A stretch of DNA of 6,602 nucleotides. Source: an uncultured Bacteroidales bacterium (GTDB lineage Bacteria; Bacteroidota; Bacteroidia; Bacteroidales; P3). The translations under genes and the position numbers were made by a program. The DNA lies in the NCBI GenBank assembly GCA_937901525.1, contig CALDHX010000048.1, positions 1-6,602 of the forward strand, given 5' to 3'. Shown piece by piece: positions 1 through 5,990 of this stretch (positions are counted from its first letter, which is position 1; each line of letters begins with the position of its first letter). Below the pieces are notes generated by a model, which ran no database searches, was not told the origin of the DNA, and saw nothing but the letters and a program-made list of their open reading frames with translations.

Positions 1-1
1 G

Positions 2-397
2 TATCCTGATAAAAAAATAAGAATATTCAATAAACAAAGCGTAAAATGGCAAGGAGAACTTGTTCATGAAACCTTATTTTTGCCTGAAAACACTCAAATA
101 ATCCCTTTAAAAGGAGATTTATTGCATTATTCCTATAAAAATACATCTTCACACTTGCAACAATTTGACAAATTCACCACTTTGACTGCACAAGAAGCTC
201 ATAAGAATGGCAAGAAAGTAAGTTTGTTTGGATTGTATTTTCGTCCTAAATGGAAATTTCTTAAAGACTATATTTTCAAGTTAGGTTTCCTTGATGGCTA
301 TGCTGGTTATCAAGTGTGTAAACTCTCAGCCACAGCAACCTTTTTGAAATATGCGAAACTCAAAGAATTAAATGACAATGAGAATACTAATAAGTAG
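2..397 (+). CDS. Family 2 glycosyltransferase, C-terminal part (WaaE/KdtX-like); 5' end outside window
   Basis: The reading frame is open from base 2, so this is the last 131 codons of a gene that begins upstream. A TTG at base 80 is only an internal codon, because family-like sequence continues before it. The fragment matches the C-terminal half of the WaaE/KdtX-type GT2 family, which usually has about 250 residues. It shows an R-I-F segment followed by a G-E-L-V-H-E motif (fragment residues 7–23), then K-G-D-L-L-H-Y-S-Y (37–45). A basic, aromatic region follows (about 79–106), with F-R-P-K-W-K-F and L-G-F-L-D-G-Y-A-G-Y, as expected for a membrane-apposed end. Family members transfer a sugar in LPS core or related envelope glycan synthesis on the cytoplasmic face. 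The nucleotide-sugar-binding GT-A half lies outside the window, so donor and acceptor cannot be inferred. The last 26 bases overlap the GT9 gene, which suggests co-transcription and translational coupling. Confidence 0.85.
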   Translation, partial: YPDKKIRIFNKQSVKWQGELVHETLFLPENTQIIPLKGDLLHYSYKNTSSHLQQFDKFTTLTAQEAHKNGKKVSLFGLYFRPKWKFLKDYIFKLGFLDGYAGYQVCKLSATATFLKYAKLKELNDNENTNK

Positions 398-1388
398 GAC
401 AGACGGGATAGGAGATGTTGTATTAACTCTTCCTATGGCTGGTATAATTAAGCGATATTTCAACTCATCGACCGTTTTATTTCTTGGCAAAAGTTATACT
501 GAGCCTATAATTTCGTTATCTAAAGATGTTGATGTTTTTCTTAATTGGGATGAAATAAAAAAAGACCCAATTAATGGATACAAAATATTACAAGAACAAC
601 GTATTGATATTGTCTTGCACGTTTTTCCTAACAAAGAAGTTGCAAAAATATGCAAAAAAGTAGGAATTAAAAATCGTATAGGAACGTCTCATAGAATTTA
701 TAATTGGCTTTATTGTAATAAACTTTCACATTTCTCTCGTAAACGCTCAAACAAACACGAATCAATACTAAACACAACTTTACTTCATAAAATTAAAGGA
801 TTTAATAAAGAAATTAAATTTGAACATATTGATAACTTTTTAAATCTAAGTGTCGAAAGAGTTCCTTCTTGTGCAGACATATTGTCAGAAAACTCTAATT
901 ACTTCAAATTAATTTTACATCCAAAAAGCAAGGGTAATGGAAGAGAATGGGGGTTAGATAACTTTAAAGACTTAATTGAAAGATTAGATAAAAATAAATT
1001 TAGAATTTTCGTTTGTGGTTCAGAAGAAGAAGGAGTTTTATTCAGGAATGAGTTATTTAAAGAACAATATGATAATGTTTTTGATTTAAGTGGTAAACTT
1101 TCTTTATCACAATACATAAACCTCATCAATAACTCAAATGCATTAGTTGCATCAGGAACAGGACCATTGCACGTTGCCGCTGTGCTAAATAAGCACGCAA
1201 TTGGTTTATTCCCACCAATGCGTCCAATCAATCCAGAACGCTGGCGACCAATAGGTAAATACGTTAAAATATTTTGCAAAGACAAAGCATGCAACAATTG
1301 CAAAAAAACAATAAAATGCGAATGCATGCAAAGCATCTTACCAAAAGATGTTGCTGATTATATTTTAGAAATTTCTCAAATGGTTTAA
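372..1388 (+). CDS. GT9 family glycosyltransferase (ADP-heptose:LPS heptosyltransferase-like)
   Basis: This 338-residue protein has the normal length for GT9 (WaaC/WaaF/WaaQ) heptosyltransferases, which add heptose from an ADP-sugar to the LPS inner core. Visible motifs are the N-terminal R-I-L-I-S-R-T-D-G-I-G-D-V loop (residues 4–16, with the acidic position used for acceptor activation), H-P-K-S-K-G-N-G-R-E-W (183–193) opening the second Rossmann domain, and S-G-T-G-P-L-H (261–267) in the nucleotide-sugar site. Where E. coli WaaC has an Asp in the last motif, this protein has a Gly/Ser variant, which I recall as common in Bacteroidetes homologues. A cysteine cluster (C302, C307, C310, C316, C318) lies in the usual GT9 C-terminal position. 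Start: the ATG at 372 is taken, but the ATG two codons later (378) fits equally well. No Shine-Dalgarno is visible. The exact acceptor, and heptose as the donor, are inferences from the family. Confidence 0.88.
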   Translation: MTMRILISRTDGIGDVVLTLPMAGIIKRYFNSSTVLFLGKSYTEPIISLSKDVDVFLNWDEIKKDPINGYKILQEQRIDIVLHVFPNKEVAKICKKVGIKNRIGTSHRIYNWLYCNKLSHFSRKRSNKHESILNTTLLHKIKGFNKEIKFEHIDNFLNLSVERVPSCADILSENSNYFKLILHPKSKGNGREWGLDNFKDLIERLDKNKFRIFVCGSEEEGVLFRNELFKEQYDNVFDLSGKLSLSQYINLINNSNALVASGTGPLHVAAVLNKHAIGLFPPMRPINPERWRPIGKYVKIFCKDKACNNCKKTIKCECMQSILPKDVADYILEISQMV

Positions 1389-1391
1389 AAC

Positions 1392-1976
1392 CTATTTCCC
1401 ATTATACATATTCATTGTCCTATCCATTCCAATAGTAGCAAAAGACTTAATTATATCGCAACACATATCTAATTTAGGGTCAACAACTGCCATATCATCA
1501 CCCTCTATTTTGCCAAGAACAAAATCTACTTGTCTTCCCCTTGCGAAATTACTTCCTATTCCAAAGCGAAGTCTATTAAATTTATTATGTCCTAAGCAAG
1601 CAATTATATCTTTTAAACCATTATGTCCACCATCTCCACCGCCCATTCTAAGACGTATTGTACCTAAATCTAAAGCTAAATCATCAACAATTACCAAAAC
1701 ATTCTCAATAGGTATTTTTTCTTTATCAACCCAATATTTTACAGCCTTCCCACTAAGATTCATAAAAGTCGTTGGTTTAACCAAAATAATTGTTCGTCCT
1801 TTTACCTTAACCTCTGCAACATAAGCATGACGCTCAATAGAGAATTTATAATCATTGGATTTATTATCTATATTTAGATTTTTTACCATTCTATCAAGAG
1901 CCATAAAACCTATATTATGGCGAGTATTTTCATACTCTGAGCCTGGATTACCTAAGCCTATTATCAAATATTTCAT
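1392..1976 (-). CDS. pth: Peptidyl-tRNA hydrolase
   Basis: This 194-residue protein has the family's usual length. It hydrolyses the ester bond of peptidyl-tRNAs that drop off ribosomes, recycling the tRNA in the cytoplasm. All catalytic-site signatures are present: G-L-G-N-P-G with N10, N-T-R-H-N-I-G with the catalytic base H20, F-M-N-L-S-G with N73, the acidic V-D-D-L position D98 (equivalent to E. coli D93), and G-G-H-N-G-L-K with N119 (equivalent to E. coli N114). It is the last gene of a prs–rplY–pth block. Its stop codon is 3 bases from the stop of the convergent GT9 gene. An intrinsic-terminator-like hairpin with a T-run ends only 3 bases before the ATG, and no clear promoter lies between it and the start. 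Expression therefore probably depends on readthrough from rplY or on a promoter inside rplY. Confidence 0.97.
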   Translation of the reverse strand: MKYLIIGLGNPGSEYENTRHNIGFMALDRMVKNLNIDNKSNDYKFSIERHAYVAEVKVKGRTIILVKPTTFMNLSGKAVKYWVDKEKIPIENVLVIVDDLALDLGTIRLRMGGGDGGHNGLKDIIACLGHNKFNRLRFGIGSNFARGRQVDFVLGKIEGDDMAVVDPKLDMCCDIIKSFATIGMDRTMNMYNGK

Positions 1977-1979
1977 ATT

Positions 1980-2016
1980 AAAAAAATTAAAGGCTGCACA
2001 TAAACAGCACAGCCTT
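1980..2016 (-). terminator. Intrinsic terminator (or attenuator) between rplY and pth
   Basis: On the minus strand a 10-bp stem (AAGGCTGTGC with GTGCAGCCTT, two G·T wobbles) encloses the 7-base loop TGTTTAT at 1990–2016. It is followed by TAATTTTTTTAA. It begins 23 bases after the rplY stop codon, a normal position for termination of the prs–rplY transcript. The T-run reaches to within 3 bases of the pth ATG, so the hairpin is in effect also the 5' leader of pth. Partial termination that tunes pth output is an inference. Confidence 0.8.
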
Positions 2017-2039
2017 ATACCTATTCTTATTAAATCTAA

Positions 2040-2600
2040 CTATCTTCCAGCAGAAGCACGAGTAGGTTTAACCCAAACTACAACGCTTGATTTAACATCT
2101 AACAATTCAACTTTTTCTATGTTGATTTGTTCAACTTTAACTCCTTGTGCAATTTCCAATCCATTGATAGAAACTTCTGCATATTGTGGTATATCATTAG
2201 GTAAACCTTTAACTCTTAGCTTACGTAATTTAAGCATAAGTTTTCCCCCTTGTAATACCCCAGGAGCTGTACCAAATGTTTTAACTGGTATAGAAACTGA
2301 AATTGGTTTATCGTCAAATATTTGTAAGAAATCAGCATGTAACACCTCGTCAGTTACAGGGTGATATTGGATTTCTTGTAATATAGCCATATATTTGTTT
2401 CCTGCTATTTCTAATTCAACATAATTAGTGTCAGGAGTAAACAACAATGGTTTAAATGCCATTTGAGGAACAGTGAATCTTATTTGTTCACCTTCTCCAC
2501 CGTAAATAACACAAGGTACTAATCCTTGTTTACGTAAAGCCTTAGCATCTTTTTTCCCTACGTTCTCTCTTAGAGAACCACTCATAGATACTGTTTTCAT
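2040..2600 (-). CDS. rplY: 50S ribosomal protein L25/general stress protein CTC
   Basis: This 186-residue protein is the long, two-domain (CTC/TL5) form of L25, which binds 5S rRNA in the large subunit. Residues 1–92 form the L25 domain, with the characteristic K-Q-G-L-V-P-C-V-I-Y-G (24–34) and L-Q-E-I-Q-Y-H-P-V-T-D-E-V-L-H-A-D-F (74–91). Residues from about 98 to 178 form the C-terminal beta domain, with F-G-T-A-P-G-V-L-Q-G-G (109–119). The tail is short, ending A-S-A-G-R, without the acidic extension seen in some homologues. It lies 44 bases downstream of prs on the same strand. That gap is AT-rich with no recognisable TAnnTTTG promoter, so it is probably co-transcribed with prs. An intrinsic terminator follows. 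Confidence 0.97.
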   Translation of the reverse strand: MKTVSMSGSLRENVGKKDAKALRKQGLVPCVIYGGEGEQIRFTVPQMAFKPLLFTPDTNYVELEIAGNKYMAILQEIQYHPVTDEVLHADFLQIFDDKPISVSIPVKTFGTAPGVLQGGKLMLKLRKLRVKGLPNDIPQYAEVSINGLEIAQGVKVEQINIEKVELLDVKSSVVVWVKPTRASAGR

Positions 2601-2640
2601 TTTCTTTTAAAGTTTTTATTTATTAATTTATAATTTTAAT

Positions 2641-2665
2641 GGTGTTAGAATCTTTCTACAACACC
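2641..2665 (+). other. Terminator-like hairpin across the prs stop codon, oriented for the plus strand
   Basis: GGTGTT and AACACC pair around an inner AGAA/TTCT stem with a 2-base bulge and a 3-base loop. On the plus strand the hairpin is followed directly by TTTTTGTTTT, but no plus-strand gene ends here. On the minus strand the downstream sequence is A-rich rather than T-rich, so it would not terminate prs. It could stop antisense transcription, mark the prs/rplY boundary in the mRNA, or be chance. Confidence 0.25.
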
Positions 2666-3631
2666 TTTTTGTTTTACTGCTATTTCGTAAAAGTCTGCAA
2701 TAGATTCATAATTTTCAACTCTTCTAATTGCTTCTGCAAAAATTGAAGCAGTTGAAAGAACTTTTATCTTGTCGCTTGGTCTTTTTAACGGAATTGTATC
2801 AGTTACTATCAACTCTGTCATACAAGATTTTTCTATTTTTTCTATTGCATCTCCACTTAACACAGGGTGAGTAATCATTGCTCTTACACTTGCAGCACCA
2901 CATTCGTTTATAAGTTCTGCTGCTTTACATAATGTATTTCCTGTGTCAATTATATCGTCAACTAAGATAACATGTTTTCCTTTAACATCACCTATAAGTT
3001 GCATTGTGCCTATTTCATTAGGTTTATTTCTTTGTTTGTAGCACATAACAAAACCTGTACCCAATGTTTTTGCATATTGACTTGCACGTTTTGTTCCTCC
3101 AACATCAGGAGAAGCAAACAATAAATCTTCTGTTGCAACATCTTGACCTCTTAAATAAGGAATAAAGATTGAAGAAGCCAAAAGGTGATCAACAGGTATG
3201 TCAAAAAATCCTTGAATTTGGTCTGCGTGTAAATCTATTGTTATTACTCTGTTCACACCCGCTGTTTGCAACAAATCTGCCATAAGTTTTGCAGCAATTG
3301 GCACTCTTGGCTTATCTTTTCTGTCTTGACGAGCAAAGCCAAAGTAAGGAATAACCGCAATTATTCTTTTTGCAGAAGCTCTCTTTGCAGCATCAGCAAG
3401 CATTAACAACTCCATAATATTATCACAAGGTGCGAATGTAGATTGAATTATAAAAACATCGCAACCTCTTATGTTTTGCTCAAAAGAAGGTTGAAACTCA
3501 CCATCTGCATATTGCAAAACGATAGAATCACCCAATGGTTTTTGATAAACATCTGAGATTTTCTTAGCTAAATACGCTGTTGCTCTACCTGTAAAAAGAG
3601 CAGTCGTATCTTTTTGTTCTTTTTCTGACAT
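2645..3631 (-). CDS. prs: Ribose-phosphate pyrophosphokinase (PRPP synthetase, class I)
   Basis: This 328-residue cytoplasmic enzyme has the family's normal length. It transfers pyrophosphate from ATP to ribose 5-phosphate, giving PRPP for purine, pyrimidine, histidine, tryptophan and NAD synthesis. Motifs seen are Y-A-D-G-E-F (41–46), S-T-F-A-P-C-D-N-I-M-E-L-L (64–76), F-A-R-Q-D-R-K-D-K-P-R (99–109, ATP binding), D-L-H-A-D-Q-I-Q-G-F-F (133–143), the catalytic flexible loop at S-P-D-V-G-G-T-K-R-A (174–183, K181/R182), and the PRPP-binding loop V-D-D-I-I-D-T-G-N-T (224–233). The start is the ATG at 3631. A Bacteroidetes-type -7 box lies about 40 bases upstream, and AGG near -10 could serve as a weak ribosome-binding signal. 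It is the first gene of the prs–rplY–pth block, divergent from tRNA-Leu. Confidence 0.98.
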   Translation of the reverse strand: MSEKEQKDTTALFTGRATAYLAKKISDVYQKPLGDSIVLQYADGEFQPSFEQNIRGCDVFIIQSTFAPCDNIMELLMLADAAKRASAKRIIAVIPYFGFARQDRKDKPRVPIAAKLMADLLQTAGVNRVITIDLHADQIQGFFDIPVDHLLASSIFIPYLRGQDVATEDLLFASPDVGGTKRASQYAKTLGTGFVMCYKQRNKPNEIGTMQLIGDVKGKHVILVDDIIDTGNTLCKAAELINECGAASVRAMITHPVLSGDAIEKIEKSCMTELIVTDTIPLKRPSDKIKVLSTASIFAEAIRRVENYESIADFYEIAVKQKGVVERF

Positions 3632-3668
3632 AACTTTACCTAATATTGAAATTCCTTTTTTCAGGTTG

Positions 3669-3676
3669 CAAAGTTA
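3669..3676 (-). promoter_or_regulatory. Putative prs promoter (-7 box TAACTTTG)
   Basis: The minus strand reads TAACTTTG, an exact match to the Bacteroidetes primary-sigma -7 consensus TAnnTTTG. The expected start would be a few bases downstream, giving a leader of about 30 bases before the prs ATG at 3631. The -33 element is poor: 19 bases upstream there is only TTTT from the 10-base A/T tract at 3696–3705, not TTTG. Confidence 0.6.
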
Positions 3677-3706
3677 CGCACATTTTCTTAAACTTAAAAA
3701 AAAAAC

Positions 3707-3719
3707 GCAAATTATTTGC
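3707..3719. repeat. 13-bp palindrome between divergent promoters
   Basis: GCAAAT-T-ATTTGC is a perfect 6-bp inverted repeat around one base. It lies between the minus-strand prs promoter and the plus-strand tRNA-Leu promoter and contains the TTTG -33 element of the latter. It could be an operator for a dimeric regulator. In such AT-rich DNA, however, chance plus the constraint on the -33 box is an adequate explanation. Confidence 0.3.
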
Positions 3720-3745
3720 TACTTTAAAAAAAAGTAGTACTTTTG
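3715..3745 (+). promoter_or_regulatory. Bacteroidetes-type promoter for tRNA-Leu
   Basis: TTTG at 3715–3718 is separated by exactly 19 bases from TACTTTTG at 3738–3745. This matches the consensus TTTG–N19–TAnnTTTG for the Bacteroidetes primary sigma factor at every fixed position. Transcription would start near 3750, leaving a leader of about 17 bases before the mature tRNA at 3768. An 8-base A-tract (3726–3733) lies in the spacer. Confidence 0.82.
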
Positions 3746-3767
3746 CAAACGAATTTGAGTTGCAAAC

Positions 3768-3851
3768 GCATCTGTGGCGGAATAGGTAGACGCGCTAGAC
3801 TCAAAATCTAGTGGGGTAACACCCGTGCCGGTTCGATTCCGGCCAGATGTA
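3768..3851 (+). tRNA. tRNA-Leu (anticodon CAA)
   Basis: A complete 84-base cloverleaf can be folded by hand. The acceptor stem is 3768–3774 with 3844–3850 (first pair G·U). The D stem GCG/CGC encloses an 11-base loop containing GG (3780–3790). The anticodon stem CTAGA/TCTAG encloses the loop CTCAAAA, with anticodon CAA at 3802–3804. A long 15-base variable arm (3812–3826, GGG/CCC stem) is typical of class II tRNAs such as Leu. The T stem GCCGG/CCGGC encloses TTCGATT. The discriminator is A at 3851, as needed for leucine identity. CCA is not encoded (CTT follows), so the 3' end must be added by a CCA-adding enzyme. It reads UUG codons. It appears to be monocistronic, with its own promoter and terminator. 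Confidence 0.97.
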
Positions 3852-3859
3852 CTTGATTG

Positions 3860-3893
3860 AAAGGAGAGAGTTGAAAAATTCTCTCCTTTTTTT
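3860..3893 (+). terminator. Strong intrinsic terminator of tRNA-Leu
   Basis: A 13-bp stem (AAAGGAGAGAGTT with AATTCTCTCCTTT, one G·T pair) closes on a GAAA tetraloop at 3860–3889. It is followed by a T-run continuing to 3893 and further T-rich sequence. It starts 8 bases after the mature tRNA end. In the opposite direction the hairpin has only three Ts after it, so it is mainly a plus-strand terminator. Confidence 0.9.
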
Positions 3894-3907
3894 CTTTGTT
3901 TTTTAAA

Positions 3908-3970
3908 AAAAAAGTAAAGAAAAAATTCAAAAAAGCAAAGAAAAAAAATAAAAAAGTAAAGAAAAATTTT
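3908..3970. repeat. Three tandem 21-bp A-rich repeat units
   Basis: Units at 3908–3928, 3929–3949 and 3950–3970 each begin AAAAAAG(T/C)AAAGAAAAA and then diverge over the last four bases. The G(T/C)AAAG core recurs exactly every 21 bases (3914, 3935, 3956). An inverted, slightly shortened copy (TTTTTTTCTTTGTTTTTT) precedes them at about 3887–3904, overlapping the T-run of the tRNA terminator. The units fill most of the gap between tRNA-Leu and the convergent barrel gene. No coding function is visible. Polymerase slippage, termination for the minus strand, or intrinsic bending are possible. Confidence 0.7.
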
Positions 3971-3980
3971 TCAAAAATTT
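3940..3980 (-). terminator. Possible weak AT-only terminator of the HhH/beta-barrel gene
   Basis: At the stop codon the minus strand reads AAATTTTT-G-AAAAATTT, an all-AT inverted repeat (3964–3980). It is followed by T-rich sequence (TTCTTTACTTTTTTATTTTTTTTC). A stem without G–C pairs is weak on its own, but the long T-rich tract could still help release the transcript. Confidence 0.3.
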
Positions 3981-5964
3981 AGAGTTTTATATGTAATTGA
4001 AAGCCAACGTCTTGCTTATGCGAAGAAAGAATTTGATCGTTGCCTGATGATATTACTTTTTTATTGGAATAAAGTGTAATTGCATAACGAAGAGATATTC
4101 CAATACGCTTTGTAAGATTTGTTTTCAAGAACAAATATGCCCTATGCCCTTTATCATAAAATAAAGCTGTAGAATAATTCAACGGAAGGTTATATTCGTA
4201 AACAGAAAAATGATTATCATAGTTTTTTGTATCAAAATATGCGTATCTTAAATTGATTTGTAAAGGAATATTTTTTGTTTTATATATCCCTTCTACAAGA
4301 AAATAATAACCATTATTTGTATTTGATTCGTAATTATTGGTGTGAGAATAACCTGCTCTTGAATGCAAGTGTAAGGCGTTTGTTATCTCGGTTTGAAAAT
4401 AGAGTTGAAGTTGTTGAAGTATATTAAAATGTAGAATTTCTTTATTTTCAATTTCTACATCTTCTTCTCTATTATTGAACTTATAGGTTAATCTCAAATA
4501 AGTTGTTTGATTTGGATTGTAATTTATCTCACCTCTTATCTTCAATCCCATTGCTCCTTCTTGACTTATATAAGTTTTATATGGAAATTTAAATAAATCG
4601 GTTGCTATATAGTAGTTTAACTTATGATTTACTCTATGAGCAAAATTAAGATTAAAGCCTTGTTCGTTCGCAACTTTTGATTGAACGCCTAAGGCATTGG
4701 AATAGAAATTTTGATAATCTTTTTCGTAATTTCTTACTGAGGCTGAAAGCGTTGTTTTATAAGCAAGATTTATTTGCGCACCTAATATTGAGGCAGTAGC
4801 TTTATTTTGACTCATTGAGACCTCTGTAAATAATCTAATTCTTTTGTAAAGATAGGACGCATTAGCCGAAATTACGCTATTTTGTTTGCCTGAGAAGTAA
4901 TATTGTTGATATTCTTGCGAGGAATGCTTTATTGAGTCTGCGTAATCGTAATAAAGAAGGGTTGTTCCTAATTGCAAGCCTTTATTTTCATAGTTTAAAT
5001 GCCCTCCTATCATTCTTGCAAGGTTGGAATCCTTTTTCAAAAGTTCCGATTCCGTTCTATGCAAGCCCGTTGTAAGAATACTTCCCGAATAATCTATCTT
5101 ATCCATACTTGCAAATAAGAAAAGATCAGTATTCCACAACTTTATATTTGTCGCAACACCTTTATTATAACCATATTCTGTGCTTGAATTATGTGGTTTT
5201 ATACCAAAATTTTTGTTTTTTAAGGTTGCATCATTATTTAAATAGGAAAGAGAAAATCCTTGCCCTATTGCCAATCCTTCTCCAAAGTTTAGACGATAAT
5301 CCCCTAATGTTAGTTGTTTCAAAACACCTATTTCTCTTATTGTAAATTGCATTGAATAATAATCCACAAAGGAAGGCTCTCCTGCATCTTTATCTCCTAC
5401 AAAGGAAAACTCCAATCTATCGAAATAATTAAACTTATACCTAATCTGTGAAGCGAAAGGCTGACCTTTATAGCCTTTTTTATCTCTATCTTCTCTTAGA
5501 TAACCTTTTGATTTTTCTAATACTTGTTTATATTGTGTACGGATTTCGTGATTTGCTTTTGCAAAAACAGAGTCTAATCGAAGAGAAGGTTTCCAATCAA
5601 TTGGCTTTACACATATAAAATCTTTTATTTCATCTATTTGCTCCTTTGTAAAGCCATTAATAAATGATAGTTCATATATACTTTTCAACTCTCCTGTTTC
5701 TCTTATATAGTGTTGAAGCGAAAAAATCTGGAAATCATCTAAGCCTAAGAGTTGTAAATCGGCTTGTTTTGCAGAATTTAAATTAAGTGGATTTGACTTT
5801 AAGGAGTATAGTTGTTCTATTAATTCTTCTTTTGCCTCAGAAGAAATCTCCATATCCTCTATTTGTTTTATCCTGCTTTGAATAAAATCATTTGTTGTTT
5901 GTGAAAACAACGGATATGAAAAAAGCATAAGACAAAATAAGAAAAAGAATATTCCGTATTTCAT
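3979..5964 (-). CDS. Secreted helix-hairpin-helix protein with predicted outer-membrane beta-barrel; function unknown
   Basis: This 661-residue protein starts with a signal peptide: K2, a hydrophobic core at about 4–20, and probable cleavage S21/Q22. A charged helical segment follows (about 25–56), then a ComEA-like helix-hairpin-helix domain (about 57–118). That domain has N-L-N-S-A, L-L-G-L-D (72–76), Y-I-R-E-T-G-E-L-K-S-I-Y-E-L (86–99) and N-G-F-T-K-E (103–108). The second glycine of each hairpin is replaced (D76, T106). From about 170 to the end it is a series of alternating aromatic/polar beta-strands with tyrosine-rich turns and a conserved-looking G-D-Y-R-L-N-F-G-E-G-L (221–231), as expected of an outer-membrane barrel. 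Similar HhH-plus-barrel proteins recur in Bacteroidetes without an assigned role, as far as I recall. It lies 26 bases after nrdJ on the same strand, so the two may share a transcript. DNA handling is only a guess, since the HhH is degenerate and would face the periplasm. Confidence 0.8.
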   Translation of the reverse strand: MKYGIFFFLFCLMLFSYPLFSQTTNDFIQSRIKQIEDMEISSEAKEELIEQLYSLKSNPLNLNSAKQADLQLLGLDDFQIFSLQHYIRETGELKSIYELSFINGFTKEQIDEIKDFICVKPIDWKPSLRLDSVFAKANHEIRTQYKQVLEKSKGYLREDRDKKGYKGQPFASQIRYKFNYFDRLEFSFVGDKDAGEPSFVDYYSMQFTIREIGVLKQLTLGDYRLNFGEGLAIGQGFSLSYLNNDATLKNKNFGIKPHNSSTEYGYNKGVATNIKLWNTDLFLFASMDKIDYSGSILTTGLHRTESELLKKDSNLARMIGGHLNYENKGLQLGTTLLYYDYADSIKHSSQEYQQYYFSGKQNSVISANASYLYKRIRLFTEVSMSQNKATASILGAQINLAYKTTLSASVRNYEKDYQNFYSNALGVQSKVANEQGFNLNFAHRVNHKLNYYIATDLFKFPYKTYISQEGAMGLKIRGEINYNPNQTTYLRLTYKFNNREEDVEIENKEILHFNILQQLQLYFQTEITNALHLHSRAGYSHTNNYESNTNNGYYFLVEGIYKTKNIPLQINLRYAYFDTKNYDNHFSVYEYNLPLNYSTALFYDKGHRAYLFLKTNLTKRIGISLRYAITLYSNKKVISSGNDQILSSHKQDVGFQLHIKL

Positions 5965-5990
5965 CTTATGCTTTTTTGAATTATAATTTC

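Noticed and set aside
80..82. TTG as start codon of a 105-residue gene
   Set aside because: The frame is open to the window edge, and the residues before base 80 (R-I-F…, V-H-E) fit the GT2 family, so the gene starts upstream.
899..1336. 145-codon open frame on the minus strand
   Set aside because: It lies wholly antisense inside the well-supported GT9 gene and has no recognisable protein features.
1510..2364. Two plus-strand open frames (104 and 169 codons) opposite pth and rplY
   Set aside because: They are antisense to clear pth and rplY genes. Their composition is low-complexity (runs of P, S, T, L), as expected from the reverse of coding sequence.
3908..3970. CRISPR-like array
   Set aside because: The units are contiguous 21-bp A-rich tandem repeats without unique spacers, and no cas genes are present.
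5932..5934. Cys11 of the HhH/barrel protein as a lipoprotein lipobox
   Set aside because: The cysteine lies inside the hydrophobic core of the signal peptide and lacks the small residues expected before a lipidated cysteine. A signal peptidase I site at S21/Q22 fits better.
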